The notes: generated by a model not told the origin, from the sequence alone. Positions 20,877 to 33,875 are shown, counted from the stretch's first letter. The stretch is 64,000 nucleotides of DNA from Toxorhynchites rutilus septentrionalis (GCF_029784135.1 NC_073746.1:144278556-144342555); one strand, 5' to 3'. Translations and numbers: made by a program.

Positions 20877-23800
20877 TAAACATTTATGCGTTCTACGAAG
20901 AGAAACGGTCGAGTAAAAAGCGTTCGAAATAAATAAATTCCTCACATGCTGCAAATGCTGCCTGAAACAGGTTTGTTGATGTTTTTTTGCGGTGCTCATT
21001 TCAATCTAGTAAGGTGGGAAAAGTTTCTGTAGATTTTCGTAAACTTTCCGCTAAAAAACCATCAAGATTTGACTGTTAGAAAAACTGCTCGAAAAAATTT
21101 AAGTAAGTGAGGTAGGAGCACAGAAAAATGAAAAAAAAATTAAACTTAGAAGTATAATAGGCTGCACTGGTAGAGGAAGAAAGCGGAAGACTACAACCAA
21201 TATTGATAGCTGAATTTATCGAGAGTGGCTGAAAGCCTGTTCTCCAACTATTTAATTCGAGAAAATACTAAAAATAAACAAATAAAACAGTGAATTTTAA
21301 CAATGTATACCTTAGTTTTAGCAGTAAAAATGAACAATTTTCCAATATTTTTTGTCTCAAATAATTTACCAGAACTTCTTGACTCTTCAGATCTATGGTA
21401 TATACAGAATACACACATCGCTCAATTGTTGACATGCTTCCATCAGAGAACTATGTTACACCGTAAGACCAATCACCGATAGTGTGTTCTATATTTTGAA
21501 TGCCTCTCATCACGCGATAGGACCCAGTAGCCTTTCATCATATAAATTTAACGCTTTACGTAATTATTTAATGTGGTTTTCCCTATATCCGAATTTATGT
21601 TGGTACTAAATTTAATTGGTGTCTCTCGAGTCGTAATAATAATGAATGTTGTGCTTTATGTTGCCCCGGTTTCCACCTCCAACCTTTACCGGCCGCTAAT
21701 GCTTAGGTTTTCGCTTATTGTACATCACAGGTTCACCAGTGAAACAAACCCGGAGCCGCCTCTCGGAAAACACTTTCGATGTCGTATGGAAGGACCGGCT
21801 TATACTTATGATGGTAAATTGTGTGCGGTGGGAGTGACAATGTTTGTCTTTACCTCTCCCTTATGTGTTCTCGGTTCCCATCAGACGAGTTGAGGATCAA
21901 TTCGAAAATGTCTTCCAAGCTGCAGCCCACGAGTATCTATCACATTGGCACAAGACAACCGAAACAAAGCCCAACAAACTGTGACAGTCGATAAATGTAC
22001 GCAGTAGGAATCAGCCCACATTGCCAGCCGAGGAAGGTACCACGCTTAAGCTCGTAATGTGGGCTGCTGCAACGGTTTAACTCAGACTTTTGCTTTCTTC
22101 ACCATTCTACCGTGGCTTCCGTTGTGAATGACTCGTACGGAACGGGAACGAATTTACCGGTATTAATTTCTGAGACCACCAAAAGCAATTGTCGGAGTTA
22201 TACAGTCTCTAAGGCAATGCAAAAGTGATCTACATTCTCTCCCCGTTTGCCCACTGGGAGCGAGCTAATTGAGTAGAACAGGGTGGGCGAGCTGTAAATT
22301 ATTACATTAATAGCAATTAAAATTTTAAAACTTTGTCGTTACGAGTACTTGAACACGTTTTCTCGAGTGTGTGAGTATGTTCATACTTGAGATACTGTTA
22401 CCCTGGGTAGCGATGGGGAAATCAATAAAGAGGAAAACTTTTCCAAAAGTTACCTCCGTATAATGGTTGTAAATCTATTTGCATTCCAGTCGACAATTTA
22501 CGTTGAAGAATCCAGCATTGGATCTTCGTAATTAATAGAAACTAAAGCAGTTAAGAGCGAACCTAACAATGCCACAGTGTCAAATTATTTTTTTTTCAAA
22601 GGTGGAACTGCACCGATCATAAGTATGTAAACGTGCATCCGCTACCAGCTCTAAAATTGGATAAACTTCAAAAAATAATAATTCGCATTTTTCGGAAACA
22701 CTTATTGTGAACGAAACTGCTGTTAATCAGAAGGGCAAACGTGGTTCAATCCTCTCTTCTCAACCAAACGGAATCCACAGCACAGAACAATAAATACTTA
22801 GAAATTAACAGTTCGTACTCTGTTAAACAAAGTTGAATTGCTGTATCGGTTCTAACACATCATCCCACTTGAGTAGCTAGCATCATCATCGAGTCCATAC
22901 GATTGATCGGAGCCTGTGTTGAACAAACTTACTCTATCGTCAACAAGGTCTGTTAGTAGCCGAACCCGGAAGGGGCCAAATCACAGCTTATTCCCATCAG
23001 CACAGGTTGATCCATATAAACTTGCATTACCGCTGGTGGCACTAGTCGGGGTCACCCTGCTGGACGTCACCATCATTTCCCAGTCTAACATCACCAGCTA
23101 GCAAATACCGGGCCTCAGTGGGCATTCCGAAGTTTATGCTGTCCATTGGGCATTCACTGGGCCAGAGTGCATCGCTACAATTAGGAACTAACTAAATTTC
23201 CGCTGCAGTCTGAAAAGAAACACAATGGCTGAACTGTGTGTGGTCAAATTGTGCTAAAATAAATAGCAATGCAGGCTGTGTTGGTTGGCTACCGGTGTCA
23301 GCAACAACGCAATGAAAAGCGAATTCCAATATCGAGTTGAACGCTAGAGTTATTATTTTGTGTCCATGAGCGTAGTGAACAGAGTAACTTCTACAAGCAG
23401 TTCGCGCTGAACCAAACGCGTAGTTTCTGCTGATAGGATAAATGATTTGAAGTGTTACTAACTCAAAAGACAGTACTCTTTTTTCAACCATCTCTAGAGC
23501 TGTTCAACGCTGATGTAGCCGGAAAACTACAAATTTTGACCCAACCCTCATCGTTTTTTTTGTGCATACACTGGAGGCTTCTCATAATGACAATATCATA
23601 TGACCATTCGTTCGAGAACTCGCGAGCTGATCGGACAAGTTTGAGAATTGATCCGATAACGGTGTTTTTTTTTTCACGCAGATCTATATTGTGCTTTTTT
23701 TCATCAGTGCTTGCGAGTGAAGCGAGCTCAATTAAAAGTGGTGCACGATCGAGACGCTGAGGATCCAGTTCAGATCAACACACATTCATCACACGCTACA

Positions 23801-24123
23801 CAGCAGCGGCAAGTAGAAGTTTATTTTTCTATTGTTCCATATACCATTCCTTCAACCTCCTGTGTACGATTTACACCATTGTCCAACATTGTATTTACCA
23901 AATCGGCAAGCGTTGGCATTAGGGGTGTACATTTTTCTTACATTACCGTTGAACTTTTGTTGAAACTTTTTTTCATTTTTGAATTTTATACAATAAAAAA
24001 TTGAAATAAATATAATTTATATATACCTTGAATACAAATATAATTTATTTACTCATTTATTTTTTTCTATTTTTTATTATTATTCTACACTGTTCACATC
24101 GAACAGGTGACTAATTCATTATT
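20877..24123. other. No recognised feature until the I-element leader
   Basis: No convincing host gene. Open frames at 21573-21893 and 23192-24004 have no recognisable domain. The last few hundred bases, from about 23700 (GCTTGCGAGTGAAGCGAGC) to 24123, are probably the 5' leader of the I-clade element that follows, but I could not fix its first base. Confidence 0.4.
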
Positions 24124-25514
24124 ATGGCTGAGGGCGGGGAGGATCCCCCATCCACGTCATTGAATGTTTCTGATGCTGACCCACCTCCTGAAGAGCAGGA
24201 GGATGAAGCAGACGTTGAGGAGGAAAATTCTGTGTATGAAGTAGAAAGTTCTGAAGATGAGGAAATTGATGAAAAACATGATTTTCGTCTAAAGGAATAC
24301 TCGGAGGGATTCAAAGGTCCATTCATTGTATATACTTTAGACGAAAATCAAAACCTCTTAATGTCATTCGCATCTCAAAAGAACTAACGCAGAAATTTTC
24401 CAAAGTATCTGAAATTACTCGGATGGGGCCAGACAAATTACGAGTTGTCGTCTCTTGCAGGACCCAAACGAATGCAATAACGCGCTGTGATCTCTTTGCG
24501 ATTGAGTATCGCGTATACGTACCCTGTTGCAACGTTGAAATAGACGGTGTAATAAACGAAAAGGGTTTGACTCGAAAAGAGATACTCGATGGTGTCGGTC
24601 GCTTCAAGAATTCCTCACTTAAAAGTGTGAAGATTCTTGAATGCGATCGACTGAAGTCTGTGTCACTTAAAAATGACAAACGAGTTCTCAATCGGACAAA
24701 CTCTTTTCGAGTGACATTTGAGGGTTCCGCTCTTCCAAACTACGTTGCATTAGGTGCTCTTCGTTTACCTGTTCGGTTGTTTGTACCCCGGGTAATGAAA
24801 TGCAACAAATGTATGCAACTCGGTCACACGGCCGCCTATTGTTGCAATAAACAACGTTGCGCAGATTGTGGAGAGAGTCATGATGGGACTTCTTGCGCAA
24901 AAGAGCGCAAGTGTCTTCATTGCGACGGGGCCCCCCATGATCTTTCTCAATGCCCGGTGTACATACAACGAGGGGAAAAACTCAAGCGTTCATTAAAGGA
25001 ACGTTCCAAGCGGACTTATGCAGAAATGCTTAAGAGTTGCGCCTCAATGACTCAGGACAATCCCTACTCCATTCTGCAGAACGACGAGCCTGTTGCAGAC
25101 GCTCCCAATGCAGGAAGTTCCGGTACATCGCAGGGTGCCATTAGGAAAAGAAAAATTACTTCTTTTCCATCACTCCCCAGAAAGAAGACCGAAACTTCCC
25201 AAGTTGGAATGAAACCTAGTATCGAACGTGCTGAGAATAGACCGAAGCAAGTACCTCCTGGTTTAAGCGGTTCTTTTACGCACCAGGGGTCCTCAGCACT
25301 TCCCGGCGCAGAGCCCAACACGTCTGTTCCTTTTTCGCGGTCGAGGCCACAATCTGGCTTGCTTGCGCTTTCTGACCTGGTGGACAATATTTTAAATGCT
25401 TTAAATATAAATGACCCTCTTAAAAGCATAGTATTATGTTTGCTTCCGATTGTGAGAACATTTTTGAAAGAAAAATGTGGTTTTTTAGCAGCGTTCATTT
25501 CCCTCGATGCCTGA
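24124..25514 (+). pseudogene. I-element ORF1 (gag-like, CCHC), one frameshift
   Basis: An RNA-binding gag-like protein of a non-LTR retrotransposon. The acidic N-terminus (24124 to about 24355, many Glu and Asp) runs into a stop at 24385-24387. The protein continues in a different frame from about 24357, through KELTQKFSKVSEITR and on to 25514, so a single-base indel at about 24350-24360 breaks the gene. The C-terminal half has three zinc knuckles in a row: CNKCMQLGHTAAYC, CADCGESHDGTSC and CLHCDGAPHDLSQC. A Ser/Pro-rich linker and a hydrophobic C-terminus follow. Its stop codon overlaps the ORF2 start by 8 bases (ATGCCTGA), a common arrangement for coupled translation in I elements. Confidence 0.85.
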
Positions 25515-28240
25515 TTCAGTGCAAGAGGTCAAGGATTTGACCACTGTAATACAGTGGAATTGCAGAAGCATCATCCCTAAACTAGATCAAGTTAAATTTT
25601 TAATTCATAGTTCTAACTGTGATGTATTTTCCCTCTGTGAAACATGGCTTTCTTCAGCCGACGAACTGAATTTCCACGATTTCAACATTATTCGCCTCGA
25701 TCTAAATGACTCGTTTGGTGGTGTACTATTGGGGATCAAAAAATGCCACTCCTTCTATAGAGTCACTCTCCCATCGATGACAGGCATTGAAGTTGTCGCT
25801 TGCCAGACACAAATCAATGGCAAAGACCTCTGCATTGCTTCGATATATATTCCTCCAAAAACTATGGTTGGCCGCCATCAGTTTTTTGATATCATCGAGG
25901 CACTGCCGGAGCCGCGGCTAATCTTAGGTGACCTCAACTCCCATGGAACAGCATGGGGTTCACTCTACGATGACAACCGTGCCACTTTGATTTATGATCT
26001 GTGTGACAACTTCAAATTGACAGTTTTGAATACTGGGGAAGCAACTAGAATAGCCAACCCTCCTGCACGGGCAAGCATGCTAGACATATCACTTTGCTCT
26101 TCTTCGTTATCCCTGGATTGCATGTGGAAGGTAATCCAAGATCTCCACGGTAGTGACCACCTGCCAATAATTTTATCGATCGCCAATGAATCAGGTTCTC
26201 GTCAGTCAGTCGATATTGCGTATGACCTCACGAAAAATATTGACTGGAGAAAATTTGCAGAAATAATATCTGAAGCACTTGTTTCAATGCATGAACTTCC
26301 TCCACTCGAAGAGTATAATTTTATATCGAGTTTGATTTACGAAAGCGCACTTCAAGCTCAAAAGAAACGTGTTCCTGCTACCACTTTCCGACGTCGTCCT
26401 CTATCACTTTGGTGGGACAAGGAGTGTTCAAAGGTCTACCTTGAAAAATCATCCGCTTTCAAAAAATTCCGGAAAACTGGACTAGTGGAATGGTTTCGAA
26501 AGCACCAAGCTCTAGAAGCCAAACTAAAAGGTCTGATTAAAGCAAAAAAGCGTGGATATTGGCGAAAGTTCGTCAATGGTTTGTCAAGGGAGACCGCTAT
26601 GAGCACTCTTTGGAATACGGCTAGGAGAATGCGTGGCTGGAACCATACAAATGAAAGTGAGAAATACTCTGACCGTTGGATTTTCAAATTTGCAAGAAAG
26701 GTTTGTCCCGATTCCGTTCCTGCACAAAGCGACTCGATGTTTTTCAAATACCTTGGAGTATATTTTGACTCTAAATGTACCTGGGGAATACACATTGCGT
26801 ATTTGAAACAGAAATGCCAGCAAAGAATCAATTTTCTCCAAACAATAACCGGAACATGGTGGGGTGCCCATCCAGGAGACCTCATTCAGTTATACAAAAC
26901 AACGATATTATCAGTGTTAGAATATGGCAGTTTTTGCTTCCGATCAGCTGCCAGGATTCATATTCTCAAGCTGGAGAGAATACAATATCGTTGCTTGCGT
27001 ATAGCCATGGGGTGTTTGCATTCGACACATACGATGAGTCTCGAAGTTTTGGCAGGAGTACCCCCGCTTACTCTTCGGTTCACAGAATTATCCTACAGAT
27101 TTCTCATCCGTTGCAAGATCATGAATCCATTGGTGATTGATAACTTCGAAAATCTACTCCAACTGATTCCTCAGTCAAGTTTTATGTCTTTATACCATGA
27201 GTACCTTACCCACGACGTGCACCCTTCACCAGGCATCTCCAACCAAGTTTGCTTCCCATACTTTTGCAATTCCTCTGTCATTTTTGATCTGTCCATGCGA
27301 CAAAAGATCCATGGAATCCCAGATCCTCTACGCTCAGATTCTATTCTGCCGATGTTTTCGGCAGAATATAGGAATGTTAGATCTGATAAAATGTTCTTTA
27401 CTGACGGTTCATTCATAAACGGGTCCACTGGCTTTGGCATCTTCAATGAAAATTCCAGTGCCTCTTTTAAACTCAAAGATCCTTGTTCCGTGTATGTTGC
27501 TGAACTGGGTGCGATATACTACGCACTGGGGATCATTGAAACATTGCCCATCGACCACTATTTTATTTTTTCAGACAGTCTCAGCTCATTAGAGGCAATC
27601 CGCTCAATGAAGGTTGATAAACGCTCATCTTATTTCCTAACAAGAATAAGACAACTATTGAGTGTTTTGGTCGAAAAATTATTCAAGATTACCTTAGCAT
27701 GGGTTCCCTCTCATTGCTCGATTCCGGGGAATGAGAAAGCGGACTCGCTAGCTAAGGTGGGCGTTTCAGAAGGCACACTTTTTGAAAGGCAAATTGCTTA
27801 TAACGAATTTTTTCACATTCCTCGTCAGGACACGCTCGTAAGTTGGCAGCGCATGTGTAGTGGAGATGAGTTCGGTCGTTGGTTACACACGATTATCCCT
27901 AAGGTCTCGACGAGGGCATGGTTCAAGGGATTGAATGTAGGTCGTGATTCATTCGCGTGATATCTCGGCTTATGTCCAATCACTACAACCTAAACGCGCA
28001 TCTCTAACGCATTGGGCTCGCAGCAAACAATCTTTGTGATTGTGGCGATGGCTACCACGACATCGAGCATGTTGTCTGGTCGTGTATCCGGTTCCATGCT
28101 GCTCGCTCTCAGCTCTCTAGAGCACTGAGAGCACAAGGCAGACAATCGGAGATCCCCGTCCGGGATATCTTAGGTAGCCGTGAACCTGATCTTCTGCTTC
28201 ATCTAAACCTGTTCCTCAGAAACGCCGATGTCAACGTTTA
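25507..28240 (+). pseudogene. I-element ORF2: endonuclease + RNase H, RT core missing
   Basis: An open frame of 817 codons (25507-27960). Residues 1-225 form an APE-type endonuclease with QWNCRS, CETWLS, GDLNSHG and GSDHLPI motifs. Residues 226-400 are the linker that normally precedes the RT. Near residue 405-415 (about 26720-26750) the sequence passes directly from KVCPDSVPAQSD to FKYLGVYFDSKCTWG, which normally lies after the RT palm. No (F/Y)xDD motif or Asp-containing motif A exists, so several hundred RT residues are gone without breaking the frame. Residues 628-760 form RNase HI (FTDGS, AELGAIYYAL, SDSLSSLEAI, WVPSHCSIPGNEKAD). A frameshift near 27950 and a stop near 28004 separate the C-terminal CCHC (CDCGDGYHDIEHVVWSC), which ends at about 28240. 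Confidence 0.88.
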
Positions 28241-28739
28241 ATGATGTTTCCTTCGTTGTGTCCCCGTTTCATATCCCTCCTATCCGATCGATAAACTTTT
28301 ACTTAGTCACGGCAATACATACACACACTCTTTACAGATGCACGGGCCGAAGGTTGTGCAGTCCACTGATTATTCAACAAGAGCCAAAGGTTGTACCGCT
28401 CATGACAACTCTACACGAGCTGATGATTGCGCCGTCTAGTGACCATTCTATCCTGGATTCCTCGAGTCGAGAAAGACGCACCACGCTAGATATGGGGTGC
28501 AGACTAGGGGGTCGTTGCTGATTAACGGTCAGTTGCATCCCAATAGGAAGTATCCCGTGTCGGGCACACGTACAGAGCATTGGAGACAGCAACATCCCAA
28601 TTACGAAAACACTTGTAATACTAACCTCGAGCCAACCGCGAGTAATCGGTTACATATTACTAACATAGATAATAAGAAAAATTGTCAAAGTATTGAACTC
28701 CCGGCCCCGTGAGGCTAACGCCATATGAGCCTTTATAAA

Positions 28740-29870
28740 AATATATATTTTGGAAAAAAAAATATCATATGACCAATTTTATTTGCGAATGATTTGTTAT
28801 AACGATGTTTTGATATATTTTGTATCTCAAAATATTATGCTGGTTAAAAATAAACCCAATTAAGACTTTCCCAGACTATTTGGCACGTTCCCTGATACCC
28901 TGACAAACAATAAATTTTGTCTGATTTTTCTGAAATTATCCTGATTTTTCCTGATTTTGTTACTTTTTCCTTTTTACCTTTTAATTTGTTTTCAATATAC
29001 TTGAATCTCTGTTAAAGTTTTCCTGATTGTCATAGAACTGTCATAATATCCGATCCGCACATGTGTAATGTTTACATTACATTAATTTCTACTGATACTC
29101 AACTGTACCTAACCTTTTGTAATTAACATATATTGCCGTTGAAACTCGGCTCATGAAGCTTTTCCAGAGTGAAAACCACGAATTAATTCACTATGCACAA
29201 TTGTTTCGGTGCTTTTGTGCTAGATTAAATATTTCATAAAATTAGAATATCTGACGAATTTAAGAAATAATAACGAGAATAAGTTTGCGTGAGTCACAAG
29301 AAGGTTGTGTCCGAGGCACAACCGCATAGTTGACGTAGGATTCCGTTAGGTTATATGTTTGGATATGTTTGAAGAATTACATCGTTAAACTATTTGATAA
29401 TGATTTGGTGAAAAGGGCAATTTTGTTTGGTTGTTGGATATTGTTTGTTCACTCCACCAGTGTTTACCGAGTGATGATGACAGAAGTATGGTTAACAGTC
29501 GTTGGGTGGTGCGTATCAGATAGAAGATTCCGAAGTGGAATGAGATATGATGAAAACCGCCTTCTGTGACCCTAGACGAGATGCCTCCTGTGTATGTATG
29601 GATGAAATAAAGAAAAAACAAAAGAACGACCCGTTCTCGTGCGGGAACACACCTTGGTTTTTATTTATGAAAATCTAAATAAATTGTTTCATACATCAAG
29701 TCATTTTTAATACAATTGCTACCATATACAATTTTACACTTACACTTATGCTAAATTTTTCACAATACACGATCGGTCATTGATATGTAATTTCACGAAG
29801 CAACCAACATTAAAGTTTTAAATTTAAATTTTATTTGCTAGAATTAATCCTTTCACTCACCCTACTTGCA
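28740..29870. other. No recognised feature
   Basis: AT-rich DNA. A run of CCTGATTTTTC-like words lies at about 28890-28970. The motif TTGACGTAGGA occurs at 29331-29340. No convincing gene. Confidence 0.4.
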
Positions 29871-29874
29871 ATAT

Positions 29875-30125
29875 AAAAATGCCCCCGACTTGCATATATT
29901 TGCAATGCCGATGTCCCTCGGGCACCTGTTAGGGAACACATTTCGGAGGGAGCAAAAATTCCCCCTGCTTTCATATATTTGCAATGTCGATTTCCTCCAG
30001 GCAGCTTAGTTTTGATGTCTCTGTTAGGGAACACATTTCGAAGGGAACAAAAGTTCCTCCTACTTTCATATATTTGCAATGTCGATTTCCCCAGGCAGCT
30101 TGGTTTCGACGTAGGACTACGTCTT
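29875..30125 (+). repeat. Three tandem ~90-bp repeats
   Basis: Three consecutive imperfect units share CATATATTTGCAATG, CGATTTCC(C/T)CCAGGCAGCTT and TGTTAGGGAACACATTTCG, then GGGAGCAAAAATTCC. They begin near 29892, 29972 and 30067. The last unit is cut short by the palindromic GACGTAGGACTACGTC (30108-30123). It has no coding capacity that I trust. The short open frames in it arise from the repeat. Confidence 0.8.
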
Positions 30126-30129
30126 ACAT

Positions 30130-31375
30130 TAAGGGTGCCAAAGGGTTTGATATACTATACGTTACAATACCATAGTCTGTATATGGTTTGAATTGATGAA
30201 AATTGGAAACATTCCCATTTCCCCATACATTTGTTCTGTCTATTTGTGTGCTTTCCCGAACAGAGCTGTCAATAACGGGCAACTTATGTAGCCGCTAGAA
30301 TAGAATTAACGAAGGGGGATAGCGAAAAGGGAATATTTGCGAAGTGAACTCCACGCTTGCATAGTTAATTAGCTGTCGATAGCGTATAAGTATTGCATCT
30401 CATCTGGGGAGAATTCTCAGAATCATTCTATGCCCGAAAAAACAAAGGTCGTTTATTCTGCCCGCTTTGTGGTTTATGTTTCCCCTCGAGCTGTGAATGC
30501 TAGGGAATGTTTCCCTGCATCTGGGATTGTAATTAACACAACCATCCGAGCTTGCCATGGCTTTGTGTGTGTTACTTGTTTTCGTTGCGCGAAACTTAGA
30601 GCTTAGAACATAGAAGATTTCCTGTACATGTAAATAGCACACCTTCGATACTTTTAGTTGCCATTCGTATTTGCTCTCGTGTGCATCGGCTCTGTTCTGA
30701 TGCAAAATGGTACTAGATTTGTTGACGGTTTTGACCGAGAGTCGAGAAACGATTTTTCAAAAACGGTCATTCTCGCGATGTTTCATTTTTATCACTGCAA
30801 CTGTGTGCATCTGTTAGACTAGACGAGTGTTTGATCCTTGTTGAATGGCGATTCACGGAAGATGTCTCTCGTTAAGTACTCAGTGCAATGCGTGCATTGC
30901 TATAAAGAAACAAATTGCGACCTATGACCAATTAGTGTATTGTTCTCGTAAAGACAAGAAAGAATCGTTGCTTCTCGAAATGATTCTACAAAAACACGTA
31001 AGTCATTAAACCTTTTCAGGGTTCCCGGAACTTTTCACTAAAGAGTTATTAGGAAATTTCGATGTATTCGCAAATAATATTCGAAATGATAAACCAACAA
31101 ATTAAAAATATAAGATTGCGTAGTCCTACGTCCTGAGCGGTCGTATCTCGGATACAACCCCTCGATTTTTTTATTTGAGTAAACATATTTTGAAATCATG
31201 AATTTTTGGGTGAAAAACATCAATGACGGGAACTTAGTGTAGGAGATATATTTGATTTCATCGCTTACTTCCTTTGTGGAAGACGTGAAGTACCCTGTTG
31301 GCGGCCGCGGTGGACATGGACCGGTGCGGTGCTCCACGATATCCAACTTTTTCGCTCCGAGATTAGTTAATTTGA
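30130..31375. other. No recognised feature
   Basis: No convincing gene. Another copy of the palindromic motif (GCGTAGTCCTACGTC) is at 31118-31132. Confidence 0.4.
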
Positions 31376-32245
31376 TCAATGATAATTTTGATAATTTTTA
31401 TCAAAAACATTACGGTTGTTCTTCAAAAAAACATCATTGAATGTTGGTAAAGAGGCCGTGCTCAGCCGTACGGAGCAACTTGGTGGAGATGCTTTCACAA
31501 GAGTGCTGGATCTGGCACTGACATCCATCTTCCGGATGCAATTCCGGATCCTCGTGGTCAGCTGCTTGGTGTCCGTGGCCCGCCAATTATTCTTGTACAC
31601 TAGGGCATTGAGGGAGCCAAAAACATCCTCGATCGGACGGCACTGGGCCAAGTTGGGCGGGTTCCGTTCCTTGGGTATGTACGGTATCTGTTTTTCATCG
31701 ATGTACGCCAACGTCTTCTTGGCGTAACGGAAAAACGCCTTGTTCAGCCAGAAGACGTTCTTCCTGTAAGAATGATGCTCCTCTAAGAACGGAACCAGAA
31801 TCTTCTCCAGGCACTCGTCCTGGTACACCTTCTGGTTGATGGCAAGTCTGCTCGACTTGTTAAACCAGGGCTTTGAATCCCTTTTTCGGAGATTGCAGAA
31901 TACAGCATAACTTTCTTCTTAAACTTATGCTTGTATTTGTACTTCACCCCGGGAGGCGTGAACGCTCCGTCGCTTGTATAGTACCGGTCATTGTCGGGAA
32001 TGTGATACTTTGACAGTGGAAAATAACTCTCGTCGTCCAGCAAGACCGACATCCCGCGATAATTCTTCGTCATTCACCGGCACTGAGATTTCACGGTCTC
32101 TATCTGCTTGTTCGTATACTCTGGGGACCTTCTTCCGATAGACGATGCCCTTCTGCTAGAGGGTTCTGTGGATGTCAAACTCGTACCATCCTTGTTGTCG
32201 AACAGCTTTTTCAGAGATTCCTTCTTGTTTTTCGACATGATCTTC
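31376..32245 (-). pseudogene. Degenerate IS630/Tc1/mariner-type transposase
   Basis: The minus strand encodes pieces of a transposase in several frames. They are an N-terminal part near 32245-32080 (RPAKIMSKNKKESLKKLFDN), the first catalytic region (MSVLLDDESYFPLSKYHIP) at about 32050-31990, and the C-terminal catalytic region with IPYIPKERNPPNLAQCRPIED (third acidic residue). Where the second Asp is expected (the usual FWPD-like context), the sequence reads FWLNKAFFRYA, so that residue is lost. Frameshifts separate the parts. This belongs to the group with NPPN...RPIE motifs and is more distant from the DD37E element at 37777-39074. Inactive. No terminal repeats found. Confidence 0.75.
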
Positions 32246-32270
32246 GCTGGACGGCCACTACCGGTCTTCG

Positions 32271-32640
32271 TTAAACAGTGCTCACCAGCACATTTTCTTC
32301 CCGGAAGTGGTCTACTGTAAACTTTTTTCCTTGACTTTCATCATCGCTAGTCACAACTTTTTCCCATCTTTCTGGCAATTCACGAATCCCTTTGCAGAAA
32401 TAATCGACCGGTTTGTCGGCTAACCATGAATCGATCCAATTTTTGACTTCATCAAAATTGGAGGAGTGCTGGTCAACCAGGCCATGTTGCATTGATCGAA
32501 AAAGGTAGTAATCGGACGGAGCAATGTCTGGAGAATACGGCTTGTGGGATAGGACCTCCCATTTCAGCGTTTCCAAGTATGTTTTGACCGATTTCGCGAC
32601 ATGCGGCCGAGCATTGTCTGGCTGCAAAATAACTTTATCG
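32271..32640 (-). pseudogene. mariner (irritans-like) transposase C-terminal remnant
   Basis: About 118 residues of a mariner transposase C-terminus, starting just before the second catalytic Asp (QPDNARPHVAKSVKTYL) and including YSPDIAPSDYYLFRSMQHGL, with the third Asp in SDYYLF. The spacing between the two Asp residues is 34, so DD34D. The N-terminal half and the first Asp are missing, cut at about 32640 where a gag fragment begins. The RSMQHGL context is typical of the irritans group. It is distinct in sequence from the mariner at 602-1876. Confidence 0.8.
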
Positions 32641-32644
32641 TGTC

Positions 32645-33290
32645 TTTGCTCGTATTGGTTCCATCTCGGAGATTAAATGAATTACGTGGATTACGTGGAC
32701 GACTGTTGTGTCGATCTCGCCCGCGAGTGTTTCCAGACAGGACTTCATCGAGACGTCGTGATAGGGCTTCGAAACGTTGTTCGTGTGACGATTTTTAAGA
32801 TGATGATGGTAAAGTTACTGCAGAGATCTGTTCGCGAGGAGCTTCCAAAATTTTGTCTGCAACTTTAGCTTGATCATCTAACGTAGCAGTTGGCATAGCA
32901 GGGATTATGGAACGAGCGGTATTGGGAAGGGCTTTTTTTTCTGTGCATCCTGCTCCGCCCAAGCGTCGCATCTCACACAAGAGAAAGCTCGGCTTTAGGT
33001 CACCCAAAGACATGGATTTCTCATCCGTGACATGTGCGTGTGATTTGTCGTTGGTGTTCGTTTCTTTACATCTGGAGATAACTGAATGTAGAAATTTTGC
33101 ACGTGGACCAAGAGCAACGATCACCGCATTAAACTTGAATTTATCATTTTTGATTCCGTTGACACTGAATGTTGCTTCAAGGCAGATAAACCACGTTTCG
33201 ATGTCGTCTGGATCGAATTCAGGAAAATTTATCTTTAGCATCACTTCTCTCTTCTTTAACCAAGTCACCATTGCCATCGGTAGCCATTAT
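32645..33290 (-). pseudogene. Ty3/gypsy-type gag fragment
   Basis: A minus-strand open frame (33277-32795) reads LKINFPEFDPDDIETWF...FSVNGIKNDKFKFNAVIVALGP, the conserved start of arthropod Ty3/gypsy-type gag proteins. It continues past a stop at about 32798 and in the same or a nearby frame as EQRFEALSRRLDEVLSGNTRGR, the usual downstream Arg-rich linker, to about 32645. There it abuts the mariner remnant. No protease, RT, integrase or LTR is visible. It is a lone, decayed gag piece. Confidence 0.7.
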
Positions 33291-33299
33291 GTAATTTAC

Positions 33300-33865
33300 A
33301 CGATCGCAGATGAGAATATCGCGTTCGCGATTCTATTTCAGGAATTTCGCGATCGCGGCCCAATATTTCGTTTGTCGGGGTCATCAGTTGTGGGGTACTT
33401 CTATCCCACGAAATACGGGAACGCGTTAGCGGATAATCAATATTCTTCTGATTGTAAGAAATATAGACCGTTCGGTTTGGATGTTTTATCAGAACTAAAA
33501 TATATTTAAATTAGGGTTTGCAATAGAAATAACATTCCATATGCATGATTGTAGTATGCGTGTAATACAAATGTGTTATATAATAATGGTTATATAATCG
33601 TAGGACAATGTGTGACGACGCTCTCATTTTTCTCCAGAAGGCAGAAGATGTTGTAAATGCCGTATTAGCTATAACCGGCGGACACGAAGTGCCTGACGAT
33701 GTCCAACGAGGTAGAGCTGGTGTCAAGAATAAAGCGTTGAGCGTAGTTGTTGAAATGTTTTCGTCATGGCTATTGCAAATCAACTGATAAGTTCGTCAAA
33801 AATTTTTTTAGAAGGCTTAGTAAATGCAGAATTTGAGAAAATTTGGTTCATTGAATTATCTTATG
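33300..33865. other. No recognised feature
   Basis: Probably the edge of the gag element plus unrecognised AT-rich DNA. Short inverted words (TCGCGTTCGCGA, CGCGATCGCG) occur at about 33322-33357. Confidence 0.35.
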
Positions 33866-33875
33866 TAGTTTTATT

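Larger units (their letters stand above)
24124..28735 (+). mobile_element. I-clade non-LTR retrotransposon, RT deleted
   Basis: Two overlapping genes in the order ORF1 (zinc-knuckle gag) and ORF2 (endonuclease, RNase H, C-terminal CCHC), followed by a ~500-bp 3' region that ends near AT-rich ATAAAAATATATA. Endonuclease plus RNase H in one ORF2, together with a three-knuckle ORF1, is typical of the I clade. ORF1 is frameshifted. ORF2 lacks the reverse transcriptase core through an in-frame deletion and also has a late frameshift and a stop. The element cannot copy itself. The 5' boundary is uncertain and may lie near 23700. Confidence 0.85.

Noticed and set aside
24323..25498. Minus-strand frames opposite the I-element ORF1
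   Set aside because: Shadows of the zinc-knuckle gene, which has unmistakable CCHC motifs on the plus strand.
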